Of a stretch of DNA of 46,492 bases, positions 24,218 to 32,868 are shown one piece after another; position 1 is the first letter of the stretch, and the number at the start of each line of letters is the position of its first letter. Made by a program: the position numbers and the translations under genes. Origin of the DNA: Defluviitaleaceae bacterium (GTDB taxonomy: Bacteria; Bacillota; Clostridia; Lachnospirales; WRAX01); assembly GCA_009784575.1 (NCBI GenBank), contig WRBK01000015.1, positions 1 to 46,492 on the forward strand. The letters are read 5' to 3'. The notes under the pieces are model-generated. The model did no database searches, was not told where the DNA came from, and saw only the letters and a list, made by a program, of their open reading frames with translations.

Positions 24218-24478
24218 ATGGCAATTGACAAAAAGACAATCATCGAAAAATTTGGCAGAAACCCACAAGACACAGGTTCGCCAGAGGTACAGGTAGCTCT
24301 ACTAACAGAGCGCATTAACCATCTAACAGAGCATCTAAAAACCCACAAAAAAGACCACCATAGCCGCAGAGGGCTTTTGATGATGGTTGGTCAAAGGCGC
24401 GGTCTTTTAGATTATATCATGAGAAAGAATATCGAAGGATATCGTGAGCTTATAGCGGCACTTGGAATCAGAAAGTAA
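24218..24478 (+). CDS. rpsO: 30S ribosomal protein S15
   Basis: An 86-residue S15 (usual length 88-89). [45 protein letters not shown] and the C-terminal GIRK are diagnostic. S15 binds the 16S rRNA central domain early in 30S assembly and often represses its own mRNA. TTAGGAGGAAAG is the ribosome binding site. pnp follows 32 bases later, the usual rpsO-pnp order. Confidence 0.98.
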   Translation: MAIDKKTIIEKFGRNPQDTGSPEVQVALLTERINHLTEHLKTHKKDHHSRRGLLMMVGQRRGLLDYIMRKNIEGYRELIAALGIRK

Positions 24479-24510
24479 TGCACAAAAGCAGAAGAATATA
24501 GGAGAAAAAT

Positions 24511-26760
24511 ATGTATAGAACTTATGAATTAGAACTAGCAGGCAGTACGCTAAAAGTCGAGATTGGTCGTGTGGCCGAGCTGGCTGGCGGTGCTTGCGTT
24601 GTGCATTATGGAGAAACGGTGGTGCTATGTACCGCCACAGCATCCGAAAAGCCGCGGGCGGGCATAGATTTTTTCCCGCTATCTTGCGATTATGAAGAAA
24701 GACTATATGCCGTGGGCAAAATACCTGGCGGCTTTATTAAGCGCGAAGGCAGGCCAACAGAAAACGCGGTTCTCACCTCCCGCTTAATAGACAGACCTAT
24801 CAGACCACTCTTCCCTGATGATATGCGCAATGATGTTGCGGTGGTATCTACTGTATGGGCCGTAGACCAAGACCATGCGCCAGAGGTAGCCGCAATGATA
24901 GGCGCGAATATCGCACTTGCCATATCCGATATTCCTTTTAATGGTCCTGTGGGTTCTGTTAATGTGGGCTTGGTGGATAATGAGCTTGTGATAAACCCCA
25001 ATGCAGAGCAAAGAGAAAAAAGCGACATGGCACTTACTGTGTCATCTACAAAGCATAAGGTTATGATGATAGAATGCGGCGCAAATGAAGTGCCAGAAGA
25101 GCTTATGTACACAGCTATTATGCGCGCTCATGACGAAAATGTACGCATTGTAGAGTTTATAGAAAAAGTGGCAGCGGTTGAGAGCAAACCAAAGCGTGAG
25201 TTTGAAAAAATAGAGATACCAGCAGATATTTTTGCAGCTGTTAAAGAGTTCATTGGCGATGCTCGCATGGAAGAAGCCGTGTTTTTTGACCAAAAGCAGC
25301 TGCGCGATGCGGCTGTTGGACAAATCAAAGAAGAAACGCTTGAGGCTATTGTTCCTAAATTTGAGGACATGGAGCCAGATGTGGTTGCTAGATGGATAGG
25401 CGAATCTATATACAAATTCGAAAAACAAACAGTGCGCCGTATGATTTTAAAGCAATCTAAACGCCCTGACGGCAGAAGGCTTGACCAAATACGCAAGCTG
25501 GAGTCTCATGTGGATGTTGTGCCGCGCGTACATGGCTCTGCCATCTTTAGCCGCGGACAAACGCAGGTTATGACCGTTACGACACTTGGCTCTATGAGCA
25601 ATGTACAGCGTCTTGATGGTTTGGATTTGGATATGGAAATGAAACGCTATATGCATCATTATAACTTCCCTAGCTTCTCTGTAGGCGAAACACGTCCATC
25701 GCGCGGCCCTGGTCGTCGCGAGATTGGTCATGGCGCACTTGCAGAACGCGCTTTGTTGCCTGTTTTACCTAGTGAAGAAGAGTTCCCATACGCTATCCGC
25801 CTCGTTTCGGAGGTTGTTAGCTCTAATGGTTCTACATCCCAAGCCAGTGTATGCGGAAGTTCGCTTTCGCTTATGGCAGCGGGCGTGCCTATAAAGCGCG
25901 CTGTAGCTGGTATATCTGTTGGGCTTGTAACAGATGAAAACGACCCAAATGATTTTGTACTTTTGGCGGACATACAAGGCATTGAAGATTTCTTTGGCGA
26001 TATGGACTTTAAGGTGGCTGGCACTACCAAAGGCATTACGGCTATACAGGTAGATATTAAGCTAGATGGTCTTACACCAGAAATCATCAAAGCTTCTTTG
26101 GAGCAATGCCATCAATACCGCATAGAAATTTTGGATAACTCTATGAATCCTGCTATAGACACGCATCGCCCACAAATCTCACAATACGCACCAAAGATTG
26201 TTATGGTGCAAATCGACCCAGAGAAGATGGGCGAGGTTATTGGACCACGCGGCAAGGTTATTCACCGTATCATCGAAGAATGCGGCGGCGATAAGCTTGA
26301 AAAAGGCGGCATAACCATAGACACCATGGATGATGGCAAGATATATGTAGTTGGCTACAATATGGATAATATCCAAAAGGCTGTGGACACCATTAATGCT
26401 ATTGTAATGGAGCCAGAAGTAGGCAAGGTATATACAGGCAAGGTCGTACGTATAATGGATTTTGGTGCTTTTGTAGAAATTGCTCCAGAAAAAGACGGGC
26501 TTTGCCATATATCCCAGCTTTCTTTGGAGAGATTAGATAAGGTTGAAGATGCTGTGAAAATTGGCGATACGCTAGAGGTTAAGCTGATGGAAATTGACGA
26601 CCAAGGCAGACTGAATCTTTCTCATAAAGCGACTTTGCCAGGCGTTAAACCAGAAGACCTCATCGTGAAACGCCCTAGCCGTCCATCAAGACCAAGCGGT
26701 GGCGATAGAGGCGGCAGACCAAGTGTCAATAGACCAAATAATAACGGAAACAGAAGATAA
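24511..26760 (+). CDS. pnp: polyribonucleotide nucleotidyltransferase (PNPase)
   Basis: A 749-residue 3'-5' phosphorolytic exoribonuclease, a trimer in the RNA degradation machinery. Two RNase PH domains (about 10-220 and 315-550; for example FFPLSCDYEERLYAVGKIPGGF and SFSVGETRPSRGPGRREIGHG), a KH domain with VIGPRGKVIHRIIEE, and an S1 domain with VYTGKVVRIMDFGAFVEIAP. The extreme C-terminus is an Arg/Ser/Pro/Gly/Asn-rich tail (about residues 716-749), probably disordered. AGGAGAAAAAT precedes the ATG. Its TAA overlaps the ATG of dut by one base. Confidence 0.98.
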   Translation: MYRTYELELAGSTLKVEIGRVAELAGGACVVHYGETVVLCTATASEKPRAGIDFFPLSCDYEERLYAVGKIPGGFIKREGRPTENAVLTSRLIDRPIRPLFPDDMRNDVAVVSTVWAVDQDHAPEVAAMIGANIALAISDIPFNGPVGSVNVGLVDNELVINPNAEQREKSDMALTVSSTKHKVMMIECGANEVPEELMYTAIMRAHDENVRIVEFIEKVAAVESKPKREFEKIEIPADIFAAVKEFIGDARMEEAVFFDQKQLRDAAVGQIKEETLEAIVPKFEDMEPDVVARWIGESIYKFEKQTVRRMILKQSKRPDGRRLDQIRKLESHVDVVPRVHGSAIFSRGQTQVMTVTTLGSMSNVQRLDGLDLDMEMKRYMHHYNFPSFSVGETRPSRGPGRREIGHGALAERALLPVLPSEEEFPYAIRLVSEVVSSNGSTSQASVCGSSLSLMAAGVPIKRAVAGISVGLVTDENDPNDFVLLADIQGIEDFFGDMDFKVAGTTKGITAIQVDIKLDGLTPEIIKASLEQCHQYRIEILDNSMNPAIDTHRPQISQYAPKIVMVQIDPEKMGEVIGPRGKVIHRIIEECGGDKLEKGGITIDTMDDGKIYVVGYNMDNIQKAVDTINAIVMEPEVGKVYTGKVVRIMDFGAFVEIAPEKDGLCHISQLSLERLDKVEDAVKIGDTLEVKLMEIDDQGRLNLSHKATLPGVKPEDLIVKRPSRPSRPSGGDRGGRPSVNRPNNNGNRR

Positions 26761-27209
26761 TGGACAGTTTTTATATTCAGCAATTAGATAGCGCGAGAGA
26801 CCTACCGCTACCAAGGTATATGACCAAGGGTGCGGCGGGCATGGATTTGTATGCGCATGTACCCAACGACAGCCCGATGACGCTTAAACCACGTCGGAGG
26901 GCTGCTGTGCCTTGTGGCTTTAAAATGGCTATGCCTTTGGGATATGAAGCACAGATACGCCCCAGAAGCGGGCTTGGGCTAAAGCATGGTATATCCATGC
27001 CAAACTCGCCTGGCACTATTGATGCTGACTATCGTGGGGAGGTTCATGCGCTTTTGATAAATCATGGTGATGAGGACTTTGTGATATATAGAGGCGATAG
27101 GATAGCGCAGATGGTTATTAATAAAGTAGAGATTATAAGCTTTACGCAGGTGGAAAGCTTGCCCGATAGCGAACGTAGCGAGGGCGGGTTTGGGTCTACG
27201 GGCATGTAA
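26760..27209 (+). CDS. dut: deoxyuridine 5'-triphosphate nucleotidohydrolase
   Basis: A 149-residue trimeric dUTPase that turns dUTP into dUMP and keeps uracil out of DNA. The five motifs are present: GAAGMDLYA (I), PRSGLGLKHGI (II), GTIDADYRGE (III), RGDRIAQMV (IV) and ERSEGGFGSTG (V). The start overlaps the stop of pnp (TAATG), so it is translationally coupled. The small membrane gene follows 14 bases later. Confidence 0.96.
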   Translation: MDSFYIQQLDSARDLPLPRYMTKGAAGMDLYAHVPNDSPMTLKPRRRAAVPCGFKMAMPLGYEAQIRPRSGLGLKHGISMPNSPGTIDADYRGEVHALLINHGDEDFVIYRGDRIAQMVINKVEIISFTQVESLPDSERSEGGFGSTGM

Positions 27210-27223
27210 ATTGGAGGAATGTT

Positions 27224-27820
27224 ATGGAAAATAATTTATTAGCTTCTGCAACATACAGTAATCCTGTTGTAAAGTGGCTTTGTATATTCATTGCCGCCAT
27301 TGGACTGGCGTTACCCGTTGTTACAATAATGATGATTTTTGGTGATTTTAATAGCTTTCTAAATTATGATGGCAATGTGATTGACCGCATACTAGCGGAC
27401 GAAGATGGGCTGATTTTTCTTATTGCAACTGGCTCAATAATAGTTCTCGTACCCTTATTTTTGGTGGCTTCGCGAATAAGCATTCATGTTTACGAAAGCC
27501 GTGTTGTGTTCAAATGGGCTCGCTTAGTAAAGGCTACCGAGGTTGAATATAGCCAAATCAAAAGCATTGAAATAGGCAAAATGTACTCTGGTAATGATTT
27601 TGTACGTAGAGGGCTTATTGGCGCACTTGTTGCCATCCTTTTTTTCTGGGTTAAAACATTGGACATCAAACTCCACAAATCTAAAGGCAAGCCAGAAGAA
27701 ATTACATACATAATAGGCAGTAGAATGTCGGGTCTGAACAAGAAAAAAGCAGCGCAAATACGCAATCTAATTATGGAACGCATAAAAAAGCATGAAGATT
27801 CTCAAAACGAGCCATTATGA
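27224..27820 (+). CDS. membrane protein with bacterial PH-like domain
   Basis: A 198-residue protein. Two membrane spans (about 16-40 and 62-82) are followed by a soluble domain with ISIHVYESRVVFKWARLVKATEVEYSQIKSIEI, the typical first half of a bacterial PH-like domain, and a later hydrophobic patch near 130-147. It starts MENNLLASA, nearly the same as the protein encoded at 28232 (MNENKLLASA), so the two are probably paralogs. TTGGAGGAATGTT is the ribosome binding site. The role is unknown; the next GNAT gene overlaps its end by 29 bases. Confidence 0.7.
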   Translation: MENNLLASATYSNPVVKWLCIFIAAIGLALPVVTIMMIFGDFNSFLNYDGNVIDRILADEDGLIFLIATGSIIVLVPLFLVASRISIHVYESRVVFKWARLVKATEVEYSQIKSIEIGKMYSGNDFVRRGLIGALVAILFFWVKTLDIKLHKSKGKPEEITYIIGSRMSGLNKKKAAQIRNLIMERIKKHEDSQNEPL

Positions 27821-28235
27821 TGCGTTAAATATGAAACCATACCAAACAAAATACCTATCTTCAGCAAAAGTCATACAGAAAGCATTAAAAAATGATAGAT
27901 GCATGGGCTTTTATGCTATAGAAAATAACACAAGAATCAGCTTTGCCCTCGTAAAGAAATTTGATGAGGATAGCTACTTTTTGTGGAATTTTCTGATAGA
28001 TAGCAAGTATCAGGGCTTAGGTAAGGGCAAGAAGTTTTTGCAATTACTTGTTGATGAGTTGCAGAAGTCCTATTCAACTAAAGTAATCACAACCACTTAC
28101 ATTTACGGAAACGAAGTATCAAAGAATTTTTTTAAATCATTTGGATTTGCAGAAACAGATGTGGTGTGTGAAGATGATGTTCATGAAGTTAATATGGAAT
28201 TGATTATCAAAAAAAGGGGGGTAGGTAGATTATGA
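27792..28235 (+). CDS. GNAT N-acetyltransferase, short N-terminus
   Basis: A 147-residue BltD/PaiA-like acetyltransferase: IDSKYQGLGKGKKFLQ is the acetyl-CoA loop, and VSKNFFKSFGFAETD the C-terminal part. Compared with its relative at 9094 the N-terminal first strand is abbreviated, and the start at 27792 lies 29 bases inside the preceding gene with a poor ribosome binding site; ATG 27831 is the other candidate. The overlap looks like a deletion that joined the gene to its neighbour, so function may be impaired. Its stop overlaps the ATG of the next gene (ATGA). Confidence 0.65.
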   Translation: MKILKTSHYDALNMKPYQTKYLSSAKVIQKALKNDRCMGFYAIENNTRISFALVKKFDEDSYFLWNFLIDSKYQGLGKGKKFLQLLVDELQKSYSTKVITTTYIYGNEVSKNFFKSFGFAETDVVCEDDVHEVNMELIIKKRGVGRL

Positions 28236-28699
28236 ACGAAAACAAACTACTAGCATCTGCCGAGGGCATAAAGCTCTCAAAAATAGTCTTTATAATCCTT
28301 TTGATATGCGGCACACTGATAATCGCTATCGGTATTTTTCTTGTGGTGCTAGAATTTGCCGAGGCGTCGCAGTATAATGATGACATTATCATGTTTCATG
28401 TAATAGAAGGCATAATCTATGCCACGCTTGGCGTGTTCATGCTTGTTTTTGCCGCACCTTTCCGCAAAAGGGGCAATACGTATATACGTATATACGAAGA
28501 CCACATAATGGCAAAATGGCTGATGGCAAAAGAGGAGACAAGGGTGGATTTTGTTCAAGTGGTTACCGCGAGAGCAAAAAGCAATGGTATGCTTGAGGTG
28601 ACAATAGCTACACCATACAATAAGCCTGTGTTTTGTAGGACAGATAGCAAAAATGCGTTGGAATTGCGTGATATTATTTTGCAACAAAAAATAATTTGA
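28232..28699 (+). CDS. membrane protein with bacterial PH-like domain, paralog of the 27224 gene
   Basis: A 155-residue protein with two membrane spans (about 18-40 and 54-76) and then TYIRIYEDHIMAKWLMAKEETRVDFVQVV, a short PH-like beta domain. The N-terminus MNENKLLASAEG matches the paralog at 27224. The ATG overlaps the stop of the GNAT gene, behind a G-run (AGGGGGGTAGGTAG). The -35 box of the rplU promoter overlaps its stop codon. Confidence 0.65.
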   Translation: MNENKLLASAEGIKLSKIVFIILLICGTLIIAIGIFLVVLEFAEASQYNDDIIMFHVIEGIIYATLGVFMLVFAAPFRKRGNTYIRIYEDHIMAKWLMAKEETRVDFVQVVTARAKSNGMLEVTIATPYNKPVFCRTDSKNALELRDIILQQKII

Positions 28700-28725
28700 C
28701 AAACCAAGAACAAGTGTGGTATAAT
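28696..28725 (+). promoter_or_regulatory. consensus promoter of the rplU operon
   Basis: TTGACA (28696-28701), an 18-base spacer and TATAAT (28720-28725). Both boxes match the sigma-A consensus exactly. Confidence 0.92.
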
Positions 28726-28731
28726 GGCTGT

Positions 28732-28829
28732 TCGTGTAAAGTTGCGAGCAGTAACCGCACAGCATAGGTCTTAAATCTGCATAGCAGAACCTAATGTTGG
28801 CGAGTATAATTGAAAGAAGGTAGAGAAAA
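28732..28829 (+). ncRNA. L21 leader (ribosomal-protein autoregulatory RNA)
   Basis: The roughly 100-base 5' region holds GTAACCGCACAGCATAGGTC and a following stem, which match my memory of the Firmicutes L21 leader family. That element is thought to let L21 (or L27) repress its own operon. Position between a consensus promoter and rplU supports it. Confidence 0.75.
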
Positions 28830-29141
28830 ATGTACGCAATTGTTGAAACTGGCGGCAAACAATATGATGTGCGCATAGGCGACACAATCAAGGTAGAAAA
28901 AATTGAACTTGCCGAGGGCGAAAAGGTTACTTTAGATAAAGTGCTTTTGGTATCTGGCGGAGATGCTCCTAAAGTAGGCGTGCCATATGTGGCGGGTGCT
29001 AGTGTGTCTGCATCCGTGGTAGCACAAGACAAGGCAAATAAAGTGATAGTTTATAAGTACAAGTCAAAAAAAGGTTATCATAAGAAAAAGGGCCACAGAC
29101 AACCTTTTACAAGCCTTAAAATAGAGGCTATTAACGGTTAA
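28830..29141 (+). CDS. rplU: 50S ribosomal protein L21
   Basis: A 103-residue L21. [20 protein letters not shown] at the N-terminus and [19 protein letters not shown] at the C-terminus are diagnostic. GAAAGAAGGTAGAG precedes the ATG. The order rplU-prp-rpmA is the standard Firmicutes operon. Confidence 0.98.
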   Translation: MYAIVETGGKQYDVRIGDTIKVEKIELAEGEKVTLDKVLLVSGGDAPKVGVPYVAGASVSASVVAQDKANKVIVYKYKSKKGYHKKKGHRQPFTSLKIEAING

Positions 29142-29150
29142 TGCAATAAG

Positions 29151-29468
29151 ATGATTAAAGTATTGCTGTATTACAACAAAAATAAAGACATTTATCGCTT
29201 TAAGGTGCTTAACCATGGTCAGGATATTGTCTGCGCTGGTGTTTCCGCCCTTGTTATTACATGTGCCAATTTCATCCAAAGCCAATTTAGCTTGGATGTG
29301 GTACAAAAGCATAGGGATTCGGGGTATATAGACTTCGAAATAGGCGAAATAAAGCGTGGCGGTCGCAACCATGCCGCAAACCTCATCATAGACAATATGG
29401 TTTTTGGTCTGCGCTTGATTGAGGAAAGCTATGGCGATGATATACAGATACGGGCAAAACATGCTTAA
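29151..29468 (+). CDS. prp: Prp, cysteine protease that processes ribosomal protein L27
   Basis: A 105-residue protease that cuts the N-terminal extension off L27 before it joins the ribosome. LNHGQDIVCAGVSALV contains the His22 and Cys28 candidates for the catalytic pair. The spacing is short: in the studied S. aureus enzyme the pair is His22 and Cys34, so a loop of about six residues is missing here. The target motif is present in the next gene ([10 protein letters not shown]). Position between rplU and rpmA settles the identity. Confidence 0.9.
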   Translation: MIKVLLYYNKNKDIYRFKVLNHGQDIVCAGVSALVITCANFIQSQFSLDVVQKHRDSGYIDFEIGEIKRGGRNHAANLIIDNMVFGLRLIEESYGDDIQIRAKHA

Positions 29469-29494
29469 CAACGACATGAAATGAGGTGCTTAAT

Positions 29495-29785
29495 ATGATG
29501 AAAATGAATTTGCAATTTTTTGCTAGTAAAAAGGGTGTTGGTTCCTCCAGAAACGGTCGCGAATCTGCATCAAAAAGACTGGGCGCAAAGCGTGCTGATG
29601 GTCAAGTAGTACGTGCTGGCAACATCCTTTATACACAGCGCGGCACAAAAATCCACCCTGGCAACAATGTTGGTCGCGGTAACAACGACAACCTCTTTGC
29701 CTTAGTAGATGGTCGCGTGCGCTATGAGCGCATGGGTCGCGATAAAAAGAAAGTTTCTGTGTATCCTGTGGCTCAGGCTCAATAA
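29495..29785 (+). CDS. rpmA: 50S ribosomal protein L27 with Prp-cleaved N-terminal extension
   Basis: A 96-residue L27. The N-terminus [20 protein letters not shown] contains the cleavage motif LQFF/A that Prp removes to expose ASKKG, which reaches the peptidyl-transferase centre. GAGGTG (29484-29489) puts the start at ATG 29495 or 29498; a GTG at 29486 inside this ribosome binding site is not likely. A terminator follows. Confidence 0.96.
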   Translation: MMKMNLQFFASKKGVGSSRNGRESASKRLGAKRADGQVVRAGNILYTQRGTKIHPGNNVGRGNNDNLFALVDGRVRYERMGRDKKKVSVYPVAQAQ

Positions 29786-29801
29786 TTTTGGAAAATTTTT
29801 C

Positions 29802-29837
29802 AAGGTGTGGTCATAAAATGACGACACCTTGTTTTTT
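29802..29837 (+). terminator. terminator of the rplU-prp-rpmA operon
   Basis: AAGGTGT with an inner GTCAT pairs with ATGAC and ACACCTT (29802-29830, one mismatch), followed by GTTTTTT. Confidence 0.85.
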
Positions 29838-30194
29838 ATGATAGATATGAAAAAGTCGGATGATTACACAAAACTAATCTTGATAAAACTCGCGCATACA
29901 TTGATATGGGCTATTCTTGTTGCCGCTATTTTGTATGTGCTTTATGCAGGTATATTTGATAGTGTTGGTTTGTTGGCTTGGCTCTGTGTGGGACTGGTCA
30001 TCGTGGAGGGCGTGATTTTGGAGGTATGCAAATGGAAATGCCCACTGACTTTGCTGGCGCGCAAATACACAGATAACCAATATATTGGCTTTGATATATT
30101 TTTGCCTACATGGCTCGCAAAGTACAATAAGGTGATTTTTTCGACATTGTTCTCTGTCGGGCTAGCTTTAGTCTTGTGGCGGTCTACCCAATAA
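29838..30194 (+). CDS. small membrane protein, DUF2784-like
   Basis: A protein of about 118 residues with three or four membrane spans and a KCPLTLLARKY motif between them; the CPLT segment in a small four-span protein recalls DUF2784. It starts directly behind the rpmA terminator at ATG 29838 or 29847, neither with a good ribosome binding site, so expression is uncertain. It converges on exoA with 6 bases between the stops. Confidence 0.5.
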   Translation: MIDMKKSDDYTKLILIKLAHTLIWAILVAAILYVLYAGIFDSVGLLAWLCVGLVIVEGVILEVCKWKCPLTLLARKYTDNQYIGFDIFLPTWLAKYNKVIFSTLFSVGLALVLWRSTQ

Positions 30195-30200
30195 GGCAAT

Positions 30201-30956
30201 TTACATTTCCAACTCCAACCCCACAGGGCAATGGTCTGAACCATGAATATCAGCATGAATCGTTGCTTCTTTTATTTTATCCGCTAAACGCGCAGAAATC
30301 ACGAAATAATCTATACGCCAGCCCGCATTTCTTTCGCGGGCACGACTAACCATGGACCACCACGTATATGCACCCTCAAGGTCGGGGTAGAGATGGCGGA
30401 AGGTGTCCGTAAATCCAGCATCCAACAGAGTTGTTAGCTTTTCTCTTTCTTCGTTAGTAAAGCCCGCGCTTTTTTTGTTTGTTTTCGGATTTTTTAGGTC
30501 AATCTCTTTATGAGCCACATTAAGGTCGCCGCAGAGGATTAGGGGCTTTTTTGCATCTAAGGCAAGAAGGTATTCACGAAAAGCATCCTCCCATTCCATG
30601 CGGTATGGCAGGCGCAACAGCTCATTTTTAGAATTTGGCGTATAAACATTTACCAGATAAAAATTGTCGTATTCAAGAGTGATAACGCGCCCCTCTTTAT
30701 CATGTTCCTCTATGCCTATACCATATACCACAGATAGTGGCGGCTTTTTAGCAAAAATGGCCGTACCAGAGTATCCCTTTTTCTCAGCATCACAGAAAAA
30801 GTAATGATGGTCAGGAAATTCAAAGGTTAGTTGGTTCTGCTGCATTTTAGTTTCTTGTATGCAAAAAAAGTCGGCATCTATATCTGTAAAAAAGTCCATG
30901 AAGCCTTTTTTCATGACAGCGCGAAAACCGTTTACATTCCATGATATAAATTTCAT
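30201..30956 (-). CDS. exoA: exodeoxyribonuclease III / AP endonuclease
   Basis: A 251-residue base-excision repair nuclease (ExoA/XthA). MKFISWNVNGFRA (Asn7), CIQETKM (Glu35), LCGDLNVAHKEIDL, RIDYFVIS and GSDHCPVGLEL (catalytic Asp/His) are all present. It cuts DNA at abasic sites and removes blocked 3' ends. GGAGATATAAT precedes the ATG. Monocistronic on the minus strand. Confidence 0.96.
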   Translation of the reverse strand: MKFISWNVNGFRAVMKKGFMDFFTDIDADFFCIQETKMQQNQLTFEFPDHHYFFCDAEKKGYSGTAIFAKKPPLSVVYGIGIEEHDKEGRVITLEYDNFYLVNVYTPNSKNELLRLPYRMEWEDAFREYLLALDAKKPLILCGDLNVAHKEIDLKNPKTNKKSAGFTNEEREKLTTLLDAGFTDTFRHLYPDLEGAYTWWSMVSRARERNAGWRIDYFVISARLADKIKEATIHADIHGSDHCPVGLELEM

Positions 30957-31010
30957 ATTATATCTCCTTTTTGGACAAGATTTATGTCATTATACCACAT
31001 ATTTGCTCCC

Positions 31011-31039
31011 TTGCGAAGTAGCAAAAAATATTGTATACT
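31011..31039 (+). promoter_or_regulatory. promoter of the zinc-ribbon membrane protein gene
   Basis: TTGCGA (31011-31016), a 17-base spacer and TATACT (31034-31039), 37 bases before ATG 31077. Confidence 0.55.
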
Positions 31040-31076
31040 ATAGGATGAGCCATGAATTGTTTAGGAGGTTTTGCTA

Positions 31077-32381
31077 ATGTTATGCGATAAATGCCACACA
31101 GCCATGGATGCAGGCGACAAGGAATGCAAGAGCTGCGGCTCACCTGTACGCAAACTTAATAGAAATTGGTCCAAATTTGCTACCATTTCCGTAATAACAT
31201 TGATTATTGCCGCTTTTGGTGCTTATATTGTGCTTTATAACCTTGACATAATAGGTCCTGATTTTTTTGATGATATTTTCGGTGGTTCGTCCGCAGTAGA
31301 AGAGCAGATACCACCAGATGCAGGATATACCAACCAAGAGCCAGACGAGGTAGCGGATAGCCAGGGTACAGAGATAACCACAAGAAGAACACCAGAGGAA
31401 CAACAAGCTATTCTGTCAACTACCCTAGCGGCAGTAGAGGCATATATACGCGATTTTACCCCCCGCAACCCAATTATATCTAGCACGGGTTATCTTCATA
31501 ATGCCGCATTAGGCGAATATATCACAATAGAGCTTTTGGTAGCGCAAAGACATCTCGATGAAGAGTTTTTGGAAGAAAATATAATGATTTTTTATCTCAG
31601 ACCAATGGATTTGGTGCGATTTGAAGAGGTTGTTTTCGACAGTATACCAACAGGTCAAATGGGCTTTATGACAGTGTTTTTAGGGTATGAAATACCAACG
31701 GGAATAGCATTATATTCGCGCTTTGGTAAACAAGAGATTTTTAGAGAAAATCTCAGCGAACTTTTGCTAACCGACTATAACCCCAATAGCAATGGCGAAA
31801 TTTTGCGCCCTACACAGCATGACACCGTATACCAAGCCGTAGTGGACATGATACAGCGCGAACTTCCTCAGTCCGAAGTATTTATTCGCTATTTAGCAGT
31901 AGACAATACGCATGGTTTTGTAGCTTTTTCTACTGCGGGCAATGGGCATGGGATTATTAATTATATTTTTGCTATAGAAGACGAAGAGGGTTTTGCACGC
32001 TTTCGCGTGCTTGCTGTTGGTTTTGAGAATACCCAACAGCCAAAAGTGGCTATAAACGGTGCTGCACCTAATTTTAACTTTGAACTTATGCCTAATTATG
32101 ACATTACCAGCATTAGTTTGCTTTCGCTAGATTCTTCGGAGTTTGCTGATGTGATGGAAGCCATGGCAATGATACATCAAATCGAAGGAGAATTGCCCGC
32201 CTTTATGTCGGTCACACCATTTTTTGCTTACTTGGTCTATGAACAAGGCAATATGTTTTTTGGACAAAACAGTAACGATGGATGGAATATAACCCCTATA
32301 GGTGGCTGGCAAGTAGCGGAAGGGATTTTATCAGAAAATGTGGCTGGCAACCCGCCACTTTACATAATTTGGCAAAGATAG
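31077..32381 (+). CDS. zinc-ribbon, single-span membrane protein with large outer domain
   Basis: A 434-residue protein. The N-terminus MLCDKCHTAMDAGDKECKSCG is a CxxC...CxxC zinc ribbon in the cytosol, then a membrane span (about 36-54) and an acidic linker (GGSSAVEEQIPPDAGYTNQE), then an outer domain of about 330 residues with two or three similar-looking alpha/beta units. This is the layout of many Firmicutes envelope proteins that carry a cytosolic ribbon. ATG 31077 is set by AGGAGG 8 bases upstream (a TTG at 31071 is too close). The outer domain is not recognised. Confidence 0.75.
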   Translation: MLCDKCHTAMDAGDKECKSCGSPVRKLNRNWSKFATISVITLIIAAFGAYIVLYNLDIIGPDFFDDIFGGSSAVEEQIPPDAGYTNQEPDEVADSQGTEITTRRTPEEQQAILSTTLAAVEAYIRDFTPRNPIISSTGYLHNAALGEYITIELLVAQRHLDEEFLEENIMIFYLRPMDLVRFEEVVFDSIPTGQMGFMTVFLGYEIPTGIALYSRFGKQEIFRENLSELLLTDYNPNSNGEILRPTQHDTVYQAVVDMIQRELPQSEVFIRYLAVDNTHGFVAFSTAGNGHGIINYIFAIEDEEGFARFRVLAVGFENTQQPKVAINGAAPNFNFELMPNYDITSISLLSLDSSEFADVMEAMAMIHQIEGELPAFMSVTPFFAYLVYEQGNMFFGQNSNDGWNITPIGGWQVAEGILSENVAGNPPLYIIWQR

Positions 32382-32429
32382 AATAAGCATTAGGTGCCAC
32401 ACCACAAACCAAGAAGGGAACGAAAAAGA

Positions 32430-32855
32430 ATGTTAGCACTGTCCATACCAGATGTCAAAGCCTTTATGGTAAAACTTCTTAAAGAGGAAACATTCGACGA
32501 TTTTCAGCTTAGAAATGCCGTAGTAAACACCTTTGCGCGGTTTGAAATATATGGAGTAAAAGACGAGGCTTGCGCCTTGTGGGGTGCTGTAAGGCCACAT
32601 ATTTTCGGAATCATAAAGGGCGGCACGCCCCCAAAGAGCATAAAAATCATTTTTGGCAAAGAAGTATTGCCAGAAGGCGCGCAAGATGCCACCTCCTTAT
32701 TTATAAACCTGCATTTTGAGGATGGCAAAATCAACTTGACTACAGGTATATCCAAAAAGGGTTTTTCCATGGACAAAACCGATAGCGAAAGATGGGATGC
32801 GCAGGTGTTAGAATTTTTAGGAAACAACAACATTACATACACAAACGAAATATAA
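32430..32855 (+). CDS. DUF5721 family protein
   Basis: A 141-residue soluble protein beginning MLALSIPDVKAFMVKLLKEETFDDF. This opening and the general pattern fit DUF5721, a family of unknown function seen mainly in Lachnospiraceae and relatives. A Shine-Dalgarno-like AAGGGAACG lies about 10 bases before the ATG. The htpG gene begins 13 bases after the stop. Confidence 0.7.
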   Translation: MLALSIPDVKAFMVKLLKEETFDDFQLRNAVVNTFARFEIYGVKDEACALWGAVRPHIFGIIKGGTPPKSIKIIFGKEVLPEGAQDATSLFINLHFEDGKINLTTGISKKGFSMDKTDSERWDAQVLEFLGNNNITYTNEI

Positions 32856-32868
32856 GAGGTGGATAACA

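Noticed and set aside
25042-25428. 128-codon frame and several others antisense to pnp
   Set aside because: Shadows of a conserved gene; no ribosome binding site.
28349-29032. 227-codon open frame on the minus strand
   Set aside because: It lies antisense to a membrane gene, the consensus rplU promoter, the L21 leader and rplU; no ribosome binding site or protein-like pattern.
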